This document shows, in pieces, positions 37,986 through 48,100 of a stretch of DNA of 64,000 nucleotides (positions within the stretch are counted from its first letter, which is position 1; each line of letters begins with the position of its first letter). The position numbers and the translations under genes are program-made. A model generated the notes under the pieces. That model did no database searches, was not told the DNA's origin, and saw only the letters and a list, made by a program, of their open reading frames with translations. Source of the DNA: Flammeovirgaceae bacterium (GTDB lineage Bacteria > Bacteroidota > Bacteroidia > Cytophagales > Cyclobacteriaceae); assembly GCA_016712035.1 (NCBI GenBank), contig JADJRT010000006.1:124001-188000 (forward strand), read 5' to 3'.

Positions 37986-38897
37986 TTAGTTTTTTAAAAT
38001 TCTCTGTAATTGTCGTTCCGTTTTGAAGCCACACTTACTGGCAATTACTGACATGGTATTTTTGGGATTTTTAAGAAGGTTTTTGGCGATCGCCAATCGG
38101 ATCTTGGTTACGTATTCATTAACGGTAATTCCTGTTGCTTCCTTAAACACGCGTGTCAGGTTTCTGGGACTTGTGCCGGCAATCGAGGACAATTCGGCAA
38201 TAGTGGTTTCACCCTGAATATTTTTAATTAGATAGTCCTGAATTTCATGGATCTTGACATCAATATGATTTCTAAAATCAAGATAGGTGGTTTCCTGTCT
38301 TCGTTTTCCGTTTTTTCTATGATAAACAACAAGGCCTCTCGCCACCCGATGTGTAAAATGCGGACCGGCCAAATCCTCAAGGATAGACAGTGCCAGATCA
38401 ATTCCTGCACTAATTCCCGCACTTGTGCAGATGTAACTATTTTTAACATATAATACATTTGCCGCACCTTTGTTTTAGGAAATTGAAGTTGAAGTTCGTT
38501 TACTCTTCTCCAGTGGGTAGTACATTCCATGTCATTTAATAACCCGGCTTCACCTAATGCAAAGCTCCATTACAAACAGAACATACTTGTATGTTTCTTT
38601 GGGCACATTCTTTCAGCCATTTAAAGAATTTCCTTTCCTTTCTGAAAGCGAGGCTCCTGATATAATTTTGATCCATTCCTGGGATGAAAACAAATCCCCC
38701 TCCTTTAACTTAGCTTTTGTGAAGTTCGGAAGTTTTCCAAACCCTAGTCCGCAAGTAGAAACTGGCTCTTCCTGGTAATTGAAAAATTCAATATCTATTT
38801 CATAGCCATAAAATTTAGCTTCCGTAAATACCTGAACAGGGCCAGCTAAATCCAATAACTCAACAGTGGGCGGAATAATAAAGGCAACTTTTTTCAT
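37986..38897 (-). CDS. GlxA-type regulator, copy 2, three frameshifts
   Basis: Paralogue of the neighbour, same length and layout: KKVAFIIPPTVELLDLAGPV at the start, VCSVCNGALALGEAGLLN at the Cys elbow, and HTH motifs TIAELSSIAGTSPRNLTRVF and TMSVIASKCGFKTERQLQR. Breaks are near 38,692-38,694, 38,560 and 38,464; each is one missing base and each is confirmed by the matching part of copy 1 (for example GDFVFIPG and KVxAxxLYVK). Tandem duplication followed by clear divergence indicates two different ligands or targets rather than simple redundancy. Confidence 0.82.
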
Positions 38898-38992
38898 GAA
38901 TCAACAAGGATTAATATTTTTAAAAGAATGATAAAGGTTTAAAGAAGTAATTCTAGATTATCGATGATTGATCACAACCCACAATTACATGA

Positions 38993-39676
38993 TCATAAGA
39001 TGGGTGCCTTGGTATTCGGCACTGGGTTTTGATTATTACACCGACATGGCAGATGATTTTCGTAGCAGTCGCATGATGCCTCTTTCTTCATCGCTTTACT
39101 GGCGCATCTCCAACAAGGACGCACGGTTGTAGTTGTTATCGGCAATTGAAGAAGATCGGCACCGGCCTGTGTTCTCTCGTCCGCGCTGCTTGCCAATAAT
39201 ACCACCTCATTTTTATAATCAAACATGATGTCACCAACGGGTTTGAATCCAGCCTTTATTATTCCATTGAAGGAACTTTGATTTTCAGGAGCTGAGATAA
39301 TCCAAATCCGCTTACTGTTTTTTATTTCTGCATAGAGGATCGTGCGCAGTAATTGTACATAATAGCCTCTTCCGCGATAGGGCTCCAGGGTTCTAAAATT
39401 CCACAAATAAGCGTCTCCTGTTGGCAATTCAATCTCCTTTGATAACTCTCCGATTCGAGCGGTTCTTCTACCCAGCCACCCGAAAGAAACAGGTTCGTCT
39501 TCAAACCTCGCCACCCAAGCTTCATTTCCTTCTCGAAATCTTCTCTCAATATTTTCCGTATCAAGCTTCATCAAGGATGCCAAGGCGGTAACATCGAATT
39601 CCTTTTTTATTGTTAGGTTACTCGTCTCTTTTGGAGTTGCATACTCATCTCCATGCCAAAATGTAAAAAGTGCCAT
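38993..39676 (-). CDS. GNAT-family acetyltransferase with a cysteine-rich tail
   Basis: About 227 residues from ATG 39,676, chosen because MALFTFWHGDEY fits a cytosolic start better than the 18 extra residues before it. The GNAT core shows NFRTLEPYRGRGYYVQLLR (acetyl-CoA loop RGRGYY) and IWIISAPENQSSFNGIIKAGF. The last 45 residues add CWRC, CDC and CRC pairs, six cysteines in 28 residues, which is not part of the GNAT fold and may bind zinc or be redox active. The substrate is unknown. Both neighbours on this strand are separated by about 90 bases. Confidence 0.72.
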   Translation of the reverse strand: MALFTFWHGDEYATPKETSNLTIKKEFDVTALASLMKLDTENIERRFREGNEAWVARFEDEPVSFGWLGRRTARIGELSKEIELPTGDAYLWNFRTLEPYRGRGYYVQLLRTILYAEIKNSKRIWIISAPENQSSFNGIIKAGFKPVGDIMFDYKNEVVLLASSADERTQAGADLLQLPITTTTVRPCWRCASKAMKKEASCDCYENHLPCRCNNQNPVPNTKAPIL

Positions 39677-39741
39677 GAATAGAATATTTAAATTAATGAC
39701 GTTGTTTTTTTTATATAAGTCATGTGTCAATTTCTATTAGT

Positions 39742-40352
39742 TTATTTGATCTTTATTCCAATCCCAAATTCCAATGCCGTGTCACGAAGTGTACCCTGCA
39801 CATTTTCGATGTTCGTGCCATTTGTTAGCCATGGACTGAGGGGGAGATAAAAACGACACGTGAAAAAAATTTTTTCCAGCCTCTTTTTAAACTGTACATC
39901 ATACCATAGTCAGGACTAACTGCACTAATGGAAGTGCTCACCTTATTAAAATTTGGGTTGTCAAGCGTTTCCTTAAAAGTCGTATACTTTATACCAGCCA
40001 AAAGCAAGAACGTATGCGAAAGCTTTTTGGAGTATAGGGTAGTACCAGCGCCAAATTTTTGATTCAAAGAATAGTTGTAATCCGTTTTTATATAGTTAAA
40101 ATTTCTTTGTGTTATATTATTAATGTTAAAGGATGAATGCGAGGCAAAGGCCAATCGCTTAGTCGGATTCCATTGCACCAGATTGGAGATCAGAAAGTCT
40201 GTTCCAAAATTAGTATGGATGCCAATACCTGGCTCAATGGATAACTTTGGCACAAGAGAATAATTAGAGGCCGGGTTATTTTGAGAATAACTGGAAGCGA
40301 TGGCACCAAATAAAAGGGCGATCGATAAATAGGTTTTAAGTTTCATATCCAT
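39742..40352 (-). CDS. Small outer-membrane beta-barrel-like protein, one frameshift
   Basis: ATG 40,352 is chosen because it starts a signal peptide (KLKTYLSIALLFGAIASSYSQ). Alternating amphipathic strands follow (YSLVPKLSIEPGIGIHTNF, RLAFASHSSFNINNI, HTFLLLAGIKYTTF). Adding one base in the homopolymer near 39,865 extends the frame to TAA 39,742 with a typical barrel end (GTLRDTALEFGIGIKIK). The product is about 203 residues. Function unknown; outer membrane inferred. Confidence 0.62.
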
Positions 40353-40375
40353 AATGGTTTTAAGACGTTTGAAGA

Positions 40376-41196
40376 TTATCTGTTTTGAAAGTAGTAGTTG
40401 AGACACTTGATGATATTTGGATTCTTTGATCCCACATGATCAAGATTTTTTTCACGGTTCGTGGATAATTTAATATCGGTATAGTTATTTCGCAGCGTTT
40501 GATAGAATGCTTCGAAGGGGGCTTGCATTCTTCCAGAGTTTTCCGCCTCACCGATACCCAAGAATACTAATTGCTGTTTGTCTTTGTTATTGTCGCGGCT
40601 ATCTTTTTCCAATTGCAATGTGACTTCATTATCAAACCAAATAGAGGGGCTCAGCAAGAGGTAATTACCAAACAGAGTATTATTAACACTAAAAACACAG
40701 GCTCCAAATAATCCGCCATACGAATGGCCCAGAATAACACGGCCACTTCGTGTGGTGTCCACATAAAATCCTGTTCTATCCGGGGTATTACCTGATGTTC
40801 AATAAAATCTAAAAATTGAGCACCACCACCTGTCGTAGAACTGACTTGGGTTGGTGTGTAATCTATACTTCGATCCTGACCATAGCCAATGCTGACTACT
40901 ACTACGTTGGCAACTCCATATTGATCAGAAATTTCCTTGCAATGACGAGCCACGAAATCAAAATTTTCCTCACCATCGAGTACGTAGAGGGTAGCATTCT
41001 TTTCCACCAAAGAATTATAATCTTCCGGTAGAGCCACTTTAATCTCGTACAAGGCTCCGTTTGAAGCAGCTTGAAGAGTGAAATTCCTGGTAAGACTGGG
41101 ATTGAATTCTTCTTTGCTGCACGATCCTAACAGAATTACTATAAGTGCACCAACCAGGGTGCCCAAGATTAGAGTTAGTACTTTTTGTTTTTTCAT
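40376..41196 (-). CDS. Esterase D-like alpha/beta-hydrolase lipoprotein, one frameshift
   Basis: About 273 residues after adding one T near 40,765 (reading IEQDFYVDTTRSGRVILGHS). The N-terminus is a lipoprotein signal (lipobox LGSC, Cys26). The putative-esterase fold follows: ATLYVLDGEENF, VVVSIGYGQDRSIDYTP, and the nucleophile elbow GHSYGG. The late HVGSKNP His could complete the triad. Family members hydrolyse siderophore esters, feruloyl esters or S-formylglutathione; a siderophore-esterase-like role is only a guess. Located 23 bases upstream of the barrel gene, same strand, probable operon. Confidence 0.82.
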
Positions 41197-41337
41197 AATG
41201 TTGTTTTGTTTTGATTTTTATTTTCTTTTTGATGAAACAAATGTCAGGCTCCTGGCACTATTGGCCTAGGTCAACAATGCGTCATAAGAGGACAAATTAG
41301 AAAGGCAGAAGTGGGAAGTAGAATGGCAGGCTTTGGA

Positions 41338-41558
41338 TCCCGATAGCTATCGGGAGGAAGGGAAGTGCGGCCTGCCAATCCCGATGCTTTGATCGGGACA
41401 AGTTGTGTGTTACTGTTGCGTAGGAAAATGCAATAGGGATACTTGCCTGCGTGCCTACTTCGGCAGGCAGGGAAGCGGAAAGCCTCCCGACAATTAGTCG
41501 GGATAAACTCAGTGTGTGAGCAGGAGTGAGGTCGGACTTGAAGTGAATAGCCCGGGCC
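41338..41558. repeat. Composite intergenic repeat with TCCCGATAGCTATCGGGA palindrome
   Basis: 41,338-41,411 repeats block 3 of the 34,655 site. 41,430-41,558 (GCAATAGGGATA ... GCGGAAAGC ... CGGACTT ... GAATAGCCCGGGCC) repeats in shortened form at 43,870-43,954. Extra hairpins lie inside (CTGCCT ... AGGCAG, CCCGAC ... GTCGGG). This is the main content of the 41,197-41,804 gap. Confidence 0.65.
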
Positions 41559-41804
41559 GAAGGCATTGCCCTATCAAGCTTCCAAGTTATTCAATCTCCA
41601 AATTTCAACAGATTTTTCTTTTAGGACTGTATCAAATCCCTAATGCACCAATTAAAGGTTATAGCCCGCAACTCAATGCTGGACCAAACCATTCAATAAT
41701 GACTTAAATCATTCGTCAGGTTAATCAAACTCATTATTTTTTTTTGTTGTAAACATAAATTTGTAGTGGTAATTACAACGCAGTCAAACGCAGTCAGCAA
41801 TACA

Positions 41805-41917
41805 ATGTGAAAAATTAAGCAAATACTACTTTTGGTTGCGCAGCCATTTTATTACTGGGTTGCAGTTTAAGAGTAGCAACTACATTTACCCCAATACAAT
41901 TTTATATACAAAATTGA
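41805..41917 (+). pseudogene. Remnant of a small lipoprotein gene
   Basis: ATG 41,805 is followed by TGA and then KIKQILLLVA. A shift of frame near 41,840 continues AAILLLGCSLRVATTF up to TGA 41,915. Together they look like a lipoprotein signal with lipobox LLGC followed by a short tail. At least two lesions would be needed to restore it. Confidence 0.35.
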
Positions 41918-42004
41918 CTGTAGTGGTAGAGTTTGATTAGCGATTAGTAATAAGAAAAAGTAGAATTCGATAGATCATAATCCAGTTGTTTTTATAAAAT
42001 CAGT

Positions 42005-43102
42005 ATGAAATACGTTTTATCGCTTATTATTCTTATCCATGGGCTTATTCATCTAATGGGCTTTATGAAGGCATTTGGTCTGGGAAACATTACACAGTTA
42101 ACAAAGGAAATTGCCAAGCCCATTGGAATTTTATGGTTAACTACTAGCATTTTACTTATAGCTGGGGCGGTATTGTTTCTGATGCAGAAGGACTACTGGC
42201 CACTACTTGTATTTACCTCAATTATCATTTCTCAGGTACTTATTATTCTGGTTTGGACAGAGGCAAAATTTGGAACAATGCTTAATGGTCTACTTTTAGT
42301 AATCGCCATATTTGGTTGGTCTGGTCAAATGTTTGAGTTAAAATTTGAAAAGGATGTAAAAACGCAACTTGATAAATCAGCGAAAATTAAAACTGATTTA
42401 CTTACCGAAGTGGATATTGAGTCATTGCCCGCTCCTGTGAAAAGATACATCAGATATTCTGGCTCCCTAAATCAACCCAAGGTAAAAAATGTAAGGATTG
42501 TATTTGATGGAAAAATGAGAGGAAAGGGGAATGATTGGTTCGATTTTACTTCAATGCAGTACAATTTTTTTATCGATCCATCCAGACATTTTTTTATGAA
42601 AGCCCGAATGTTTGGTGTATCTATTCTGGGCTATCACGAGTATCAGAATGAAAAGGCTAGCATGAATATTAAGTTGCTTGGATTGATTCCAGTTTCCCGG
42701 GCTTCTGGTCAGGAAATGGATAAGTCGGAAACAGTCACATTTTTTAATGACATGTGCATACTTATTCCGGCAGCATTAATTGACAAAAGAATAGGATGGG
42801 AGCCAATTGATGCCAACTCGGCTAAAGCCACTTTTACAAATGGAGCGAACGCTATTACCGCAATACTCTATTTTAATCAAGAGGGTCAACTGATCAACTT
42901 CATATCAGACGATCGTTATGATGTGAACGAAATGAAACAATATCGATTTTCAACTCCTATGGGTAATTATAAATTTATTGGAGGAAGAAATTTAGCTACT
43001 TATGGAGAAGCCATTTGGCATTACCCGGATGGGGATTTTGCCTATGGAAAATTCTATCTGAAGGACATTCAGCATAATGTGAACCTGTATCAAGGGGAAT
43101 GA
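42005..43102 (+). CDS. DUF6544 family membrane-anchored protein
   Basis: The 365-residue protein has four N-terminal helices (LSLIILIHGLIHLMGF, IGILWLTTSILLIAGAV, LLVFTSIIISQVLIIL, MLNGLLLVIAIFGW). A large soluble domain follows (LPAPVKRYIRYSGSLNQPKV, then FTSMQYNFFIDPSRHFFMKA and ILIPAALIDKRIGWEPID), diagnostic of DUF6544. Function unknown. ATG start with AT-rich leader; single gene. Confidence 0.8.
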   Translation: MKYVLSLIILIHGLIHLMGFMKAFGLGNITQLTKEIAKPIGILWLTTSILLIAGAVLFLMQKDYWPLLVFTSIIISQVLIILVWTEAKFGTMLNGLLLVIAIFGWSGQMFELKFEKDVKTQLDKSAKIKTDLLTEVDIESLPAPVKRYIRYSGSLNQPKVKNVRIVFDGKMRGKGNDWFDFTSMQYNFFIDPSRHFFMKARMFGVSILGYHEYQNEKASMNIKLLGLIPVSRASGQEMDKSETVTFFNDMCILIPAALIDKRIGWEPIDANSAKATFTNGANAITAILYFNQEGQLINFISDDRYDVNEMKQYRFSTPMGNYKFIGGRNLATYGEAIWHYPDGDFAYGKFYLKDIQHNVNLYQGE

Positions 43103-43123
43103 CACATGGAAGAATGGAAATAA

Positions 43124-43309
43124 ATGACAAAGTATAAACTTCAAAAATTTCCTCATACGAGAATTGCTACTATCGATACTAGTGAGGTAGGGAAGCAAAA
43201 ACATCACTTAGCAGCATTGATTGAAGTTGATGTAACAAAAAGTCTCGAAGAAATTAAGGCCTTCTTTACCATTCATTTTTATCGATGTTTTCACACCCAG
43301 CTTCTATAG
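43124..43309 (+). pseudogene. 5' fragment of a 2-oxoacid dehydrogenase E2-like gene
   Basis: MTKYKLQKFPHTRIATIDT, then GKQKHHLAALIEVDVTKSL resembles the start of the lipoyl-less E2-type acyltransferase proteins, which should continue for another 200 residues. Similarity ends near 43,262, where the sequence runs into the 3' end of the oppositely oriented antitoxin-like gene. It is a truncated gene, joined at a deletion or rearrangement point. Confidence 0.5.
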
Positions 43310-43493
43310 CTGAATTGATTTCTTGAACATCATTTGGATTTAAGCTTCCAGCAAATTGAAGTAGCCCACTATGCTGGCTGCTTTTAGTTCTTTTCAATAA
43401 TGCTTTAATATAGGAAATCACTTTGTCTTGCTGCTCCTTGCTTAGCAGGTCAAGCCCTTTAAGAAATTCATTTTCGAAGGTTTTTGAAGCCAT
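43266..43493 (-). CDS. Orphan antitoxin-like protein
   Basis: The 75-residue protein has a helical N-terminus (FLKGLDLLSKEQQDKVISY), then LLQFAGSLNPNDVQEINSAI and ends EEGCEK-like (EAGCENIDKNEW). This is the pattern of antitoxins paired with PIN-domain (VapC) toxins in Bacteroidota, whose last residues contact the toxin. The toxin would normally start at the antitoxin stop; here only the truncated E2-like fragment is found, so the antitoxin is orphaned. Confidence 0.6.
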   Translation of the reverse strand: MASKTFENEFLKGLDLLSKEQQDKVISYIKALLKRTKSSQHSGLLQFAGSLNPNDVQEINSAIEAGCENIDKNEW

Positions 43494-43613
43494 TTTGTTA
43501 AAAATTACTCCTAAAGATACACTTTTGAAGTCATTTTAGTTTCAAAAAGCGCATCCCATATGGCAGGTATGAGACGGCCATATCAGCAATATTTGACAAA
43601 TCTCACTCGTTTC

Positions 43614-43709
43614 TAAGCTATTTAAGATAACGCGAATTATGTAACTGGTGCCAACCAGTTAATATCCAACATTGTTATATAATGTGCTTGCGTTATGTTA
43701 ATTAGCTTA
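43614..43709. repeat. Large imperfect palindrome, MITE-like
   Basis: Outer arms 43,614-43,633 and 43,690-43,709 pair over 20 bases with two mismatches. Inside, TAACTGGT/ACCAGTTA forms an eight-base stem with a GCCA loop (near 43,640-43,660). It is similar in design and partly in sequence to the palindrome at 54,087-54,160 (shared TTATATAA/TTATGTTAA motifs). Confidence 0.6.
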
Positions 43710-43726
43710 GGTATCCGGGCTTACAC

Positions 43727-43954
43727 AATCTTCATAGAAAGTTTTTTAAGCGTTGGCATTTCAGTACCCAAATTTTTTCACTTACGATAGGCTGGGGCAG
43801 CGACACTCTTTGGCGAGCTTTGGTAGTGGGAGGGAATGCGCGGCTTGACAATGTGTGTTGATGCTGCGCTGGCAAATGCAATAGGGATAGTAGCGGAAAG
43901 CACGAAGTGTATTGGCAGGAGCGCGGCCGGACTTGCAGCGAATAGCCCGGGCCG
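43727..43954. repeat. Composite intergenic repeat next to the putative defence operon
   Basis: It contains ATCTTCATAGAAAGTT (43,729; also 34,633) and a shortened version of the 41,430-41,558 block (GCAATAGGGATA at 43,870, GACTTGCAGCGAATAGCCC to 43,954). It ends 26 bases from the stop of the nuclease gene, marking the downstream edge of the operon. Confidence 0.6.
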
Positions 43955-43979
43955 GGTTTTGACTTTTTGCATTCTTCCT

Positions 43980-45170
43980 CTATTTCCCTAGAGTCTTATA
44001 AAAATCTTTGTAACGCTTCTCTGTATCATCAATCAGGTCAATAAATGTTTTGACCTTAAATTGGCTTCCTCGGTACTTCTTTTTTCGCTCTAATTCAGTG
44101 TTAATAGTTTTGCCAACCAGGTAGCATTCAAAACTTTTTCCTGTATACTTCTGCTCAATAATAGACAGGTAGTTTTCAAGCTGATTTAGGTCCTCAATTT
44201 CCAATGAATGGGACGGTCTTTTTAATTCAACAATAATTAATTTATCACCCACACTACCGCATACAAAATCAGGCCTTTTCTTTTCGTTGCCTTTGTTTTT
44301 CTTAACAACATCATCCCCAACAATTTTTCTCAGCGTTTCATTGCTGTGCATAAGCCAATATCGTTCATCGATGATCCACATCGCTCTTTCCAAGATTCGA
44401 TGAATTGAATCATCTCCTCTTATTTCATAGGTCTTATCATCGAGAATACGGTTTTTGAAAAGTTCTAATGTTTGAATCCTCTCTATTACCTGACTTGAAA
44501 TGCAGGTAAGCTGTTTGAGAGACCATGATTTGAGTAATTCGGCAAGATCTTCTACTGCGCGGGCACCTTGCTTTGGTAAGTGTTGAGCAACATCAACAAA
44601 TGCTTGTCGGAATCCAGCGTCTGTTTTAGAAAGTAACTCAGAAATCTCTTTCAATATATCAGCTATATCTGAGTAGCTGCTTTCTTCCCATTTTGTGACA
44701 TCTAATTGCTGTAAGACTTTCCGAACAAGTTCAGGATACCCCTTCGTTAGTTTCTTGATCTGACTTACCGAAACGTCATTCCCCTTTGTGGTCAACTCCT
44801 TAACAATCTCATTCTTCGTTTTCCATCCCAAATAAGGGATTAGTTTTGATTGAATGATTTCGACAATTTTTTCCCACTGTTCCTGGTTATTAATATTGAA
44901 AGAGGCTTTACCGCCTGGCCACCATTTATAAAGCGTAATTCTTTTTTCGTCACTCTCCTGAGGAATGGTGACTTGGGCAAATGTATTGCCCATAACTTTT
45001 TCAATTTTCTTAATAAACTCTGGAGCAAATTTCTTATTTCCACATGTCACACACACTCGCGCGGTGAGCTTATTCTCGGCAGAGCACTTTTGGCATAGCT
45101 TAAAATCATCTTTACTTTTCTTCTTAGCAGGAGATTTCTTTTTAGTGGTTGCCTTTTTTGCTCTAGCCAT
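43980..45170 (-). CDS. Zinc-ribbon protein with C-terminal PD-(D/E)XK nuclease-like domain
   Basis: 396 residues, third gene of the operon. The N-terminus is a Lys-rich tail like those of DNA-binding proteins (residues 1-20), then a zinc ribbon (C26-x2-C29 ... C40-x2-C43). The middle is helical and not recognised. The C-terminal 140 residues carry the nuclease-like core: ILERAMWIIDERYW, KRPDF (Asp301), IIVELKRP (Glu315-x-Lys317) and LENYLSIIEQKY. These resemble Shedu-like and other stand-alone restriction-type nucleases, as in the C-termini of some HATPase defence proteins. It begins 28 bases after the methyltransferase stop. A role as effector nuclease of the locus is inference. Confidence 0.72.
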   Translation of the reverse strand: MARAKKATTKKKSPAKKKSKDDFKLCQKCSAENKLTARVCVTCGNKKFAPEFIKKIEKVMGNTFAQVTIPQESDEKRITLYKWWPGGKASFNINNQEQWEKIVEIIQSKLIPYLGWKTKNEIVKELTTKGNDVSVSQIKKLTKGYPELVRKVLQQLDVTKWEESSYSDIADILKEISELLSKTDAGFRQAFVDVAQHLPKQGARAVEDLAELLKSWSLKQLTCISSQVIERIQTLELFKNRILDDKTYEIRGDDSIHRILERAMWIIDERYWLMHSNETLRKIVGDDVVKKNKGNEKKRPDFVCGSVGDKLIIVELKRPSHSLEIEDLNQLENYLSIIEQKYTGKSFECYLVGKTINTELERKKKYRGSQFKVKTFIDLIDDTEKRYKDFYKTLGK

Positions 45171-45198
45171 GATTTCTAAAGTTTAAGTTTAGAATACT

Positions 45199-48100
45199 TT
45201 ACTTCCAATGCCCTTTAATGTACTTCGATTGTTCTTTACCGGATAGGGGTACGCTGCTGGCATTGAGGCGTACATAAAACTCTTCAATACTGTTCTTTTC
45301 TTTGTTGACCAGAAAAACTTCTGCGGTTGCTTTTTCTTTTATCTCTACTTTGGCGACAAGTTTTCCATCGATGGGTTCGAGTGTGAGATGAACAAGGCGA
45401 TGAATTTCTCTTCCAAAATTATTGGAGATCAGGTTATCAAATGCCTTGTTGAAGTTATCGCGTGGGTCTCCTTTGCTACCGAGTACTTTTAAATCATCTT
45501 CAAGGCCGTGGATTTGTCCTTCATCAGTTACTCCAATGAGCAAGGTGCCGCCTTCTGAATTTAGAAAGGCTGCAATGGTTTTGAGTACGCTGTGTTCTAT
45601 GTGAGGTTTGCGGGCATTCTCTTTTAGATCATAACAAAGTGTGCTCTTAAACTCAAGATTTTTGTTTTCGCCTTTATTTATATGCTCTAACAAACTGGTG
45701 TTAGTAGGAGAGCTAGCCTTTTGAAATTGTGGGGCAAGGTCTTTAAAATATTTAATTGTTAAATCCTTTTTCCCTTTATCAACAACTGGAAAAGTACTTA
45801 GGATGTAAAGATACTCAGCTTCATTCAATTCATAGAGGTGAGCAATAATCGCATCAAGTTCAGCTCTTAACTTATTTCTTTCAAGTTCTTCATGAATTGC
45901 AACATTTGCGGCCCAGTTAGTACCCATAGACTCCAGCCATAAATCAGCAAACTCCTCCGTAGTACAAATTAGTCTTGCAGCCTTCTCAATAATCGGTTTA
46001 TACCATTTGTCGCTAGATAAAAGTCTTGGTATGTGGAGTTGATAAATGTAAAACATATTTATGTTAGTAGCCACCATTTGCCGAATACAATAATCTACAG
46101 GGTAGCTATTAAGAAAACCGGCCAATAGTAATTTGTTGCTATTGCTAATAAAATCTTCCTTTTCTCTTGTTGTGTTCACAAGTAGAGAATTTCCGCAGAA
46201 AATGTTTTTAGGCAGCACTGTGGCAATAAGGCCTCTTTCATTTGCGCTTCCACCAATTGCACGCATACCGATTCGGTAATCCTGATATTCAAGTTTTTGG
46301 CCGGTGTCTTTTCCGAAAGCTCCTGCAATTGCTGATCTGCCTTGTTTTTCATCTATCCAATATTGTTCATTACTAAACTGATCATTGAATTGATGAATCA
46401 TTTTACCTTCAAATAGTCTAAGGCTTCCTTTGCTAAATTTTGTCTGAAACAATTTACTGTCCCCCGTCATATCAAATTCCCTATTCAGCGCTAGCTTAAA
46501 AGAACCTTCAACAAATTTACCTAGGCTAGGAAAAGAAACGATTCTCTTGGCAATGTCTAAATCTATTTGTTCTTTGAATTCCAGAATAGACAAAGAATCA
46601 GGAGCAAATTCTTTAATGACTTTTATTGGTATTTTTAGTTTTGAGTCTTCACTTGAAAGGAAACTCTCTAAGTCGGTTGGGTGAACTGCCTCATGAACAT
46701 ATATTCTAAAGCTGGTTGTAATGTAGTCCTTTGGTTTATCCTTTTTGTAGGTCAAGAGACAAAACTTGAAATTGTGCATTACACCTTCAAAAATATTTCT
46801 CTCATTCGACATGCTAATGAGATTAATAACTTGTGAATGATCTAATAGTAATTCTCTAATTTTTTGGTTCCTAAATCCGTATAAATCCCACTTGGTATGA
46901 CAATGCCACAATAGCCGTCCTTCTTTAGAAGATTATGACATTGCTCAACAAATAGCTTGTAGAGATTTATATCAGATCCTGCTTTCTTACCATTTATAAG
47001 TGATATTTGATTTGAGTACTGTTTAGCACTCCTATAATATTCGCTTTGATGAGGATAATCACTTAGATATTTTAGATATAATTGACATATCTCTGGCCGC
47101 TTTAGGAGTTCGTTTTTTTCCTTTTCGAACACCTTTATTGATTGGATATTCTTCTTTACTGTTTTTGAAAATGGAGCAAAAAATTCCTTGTCTTGAGGTT
47201 TAAATATTTCCCAAGGAGGATTTGTGATAATGGCATCGAAACCATCTTTTTTTCTAAAGATTTCAGAAAATTCATAACCCCAATGAAAAGGAGTTAGTGG
47301 CTTAATATCCTTTACTGTTATTGGACGCTTTAGAGATTTGCCAATTTTCTTCTTTTTATCATCCCATGTATGTTGCTCATACTTTATGCCCAGATTATGA
47401 AACTCCTGTCCGAGTATTAGATTCAAGGTTTGATTAGCTTCTGTTTCTAACCGGTCAATCGCTTCCTTTTAGATTGCAATACTTCTCTATCACCTTCAAA
47501 AGATTTAAAGGCGCGAATGGCAGCTTCACGTTCCTGAATTAGTTGGCTATAACTCTTCTTAAACATGTCGCTCCCTTGGTGCTTGTTATAAATATTCTCA
47601 TCCACACGCATGAGACCAATAAGGCTGTTGCCACACATAATGTTAAAATCAATATTAGGCAATGGTTCTAAGTCATCTACCTTTTGTGCGCTCGCCACCA
47701 AAGCAAGAAAGAGACGAAGCTTGGCGATCTCTGAAGCCTCTTCCATAATATCAACACCGTACAGGTTGTTGGTGATGATCTGCTTTTAATGTAATAGTTT
47801 ACGCTGGGATGGTTGGCTTCAATATCGTCCAGCCAGGCTTTTAGCTTTTTGTCTCCTAAGAATTTAATCTTACCAAGTATTGCAGCGTAAACATTAATCA
47901 ATGTTTTCATGGCTGCTACCAGAAAAGCTCCTGAACCACAGGCAGGATCAAGTAATGATAGGTTAGGCAAAACTGCATTCTCGTTTACCACCAGCTTGCG
48001 GCAAATGTCTGCATCTAAGTCAATAAGTAAATCCTCTATGCGTTCGTAATGCTTCCGTTTCCCTTCCGCTTTGTTCTTGGCAGAGAGGGGAGTGGCCTTA

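Noticed and set aside
43614..43709. Integron attC site
   Set aside because: The palindrome has suggestive GTTA/TAAC ends, but there is no integrase, no cassette series and no consistent core sites.
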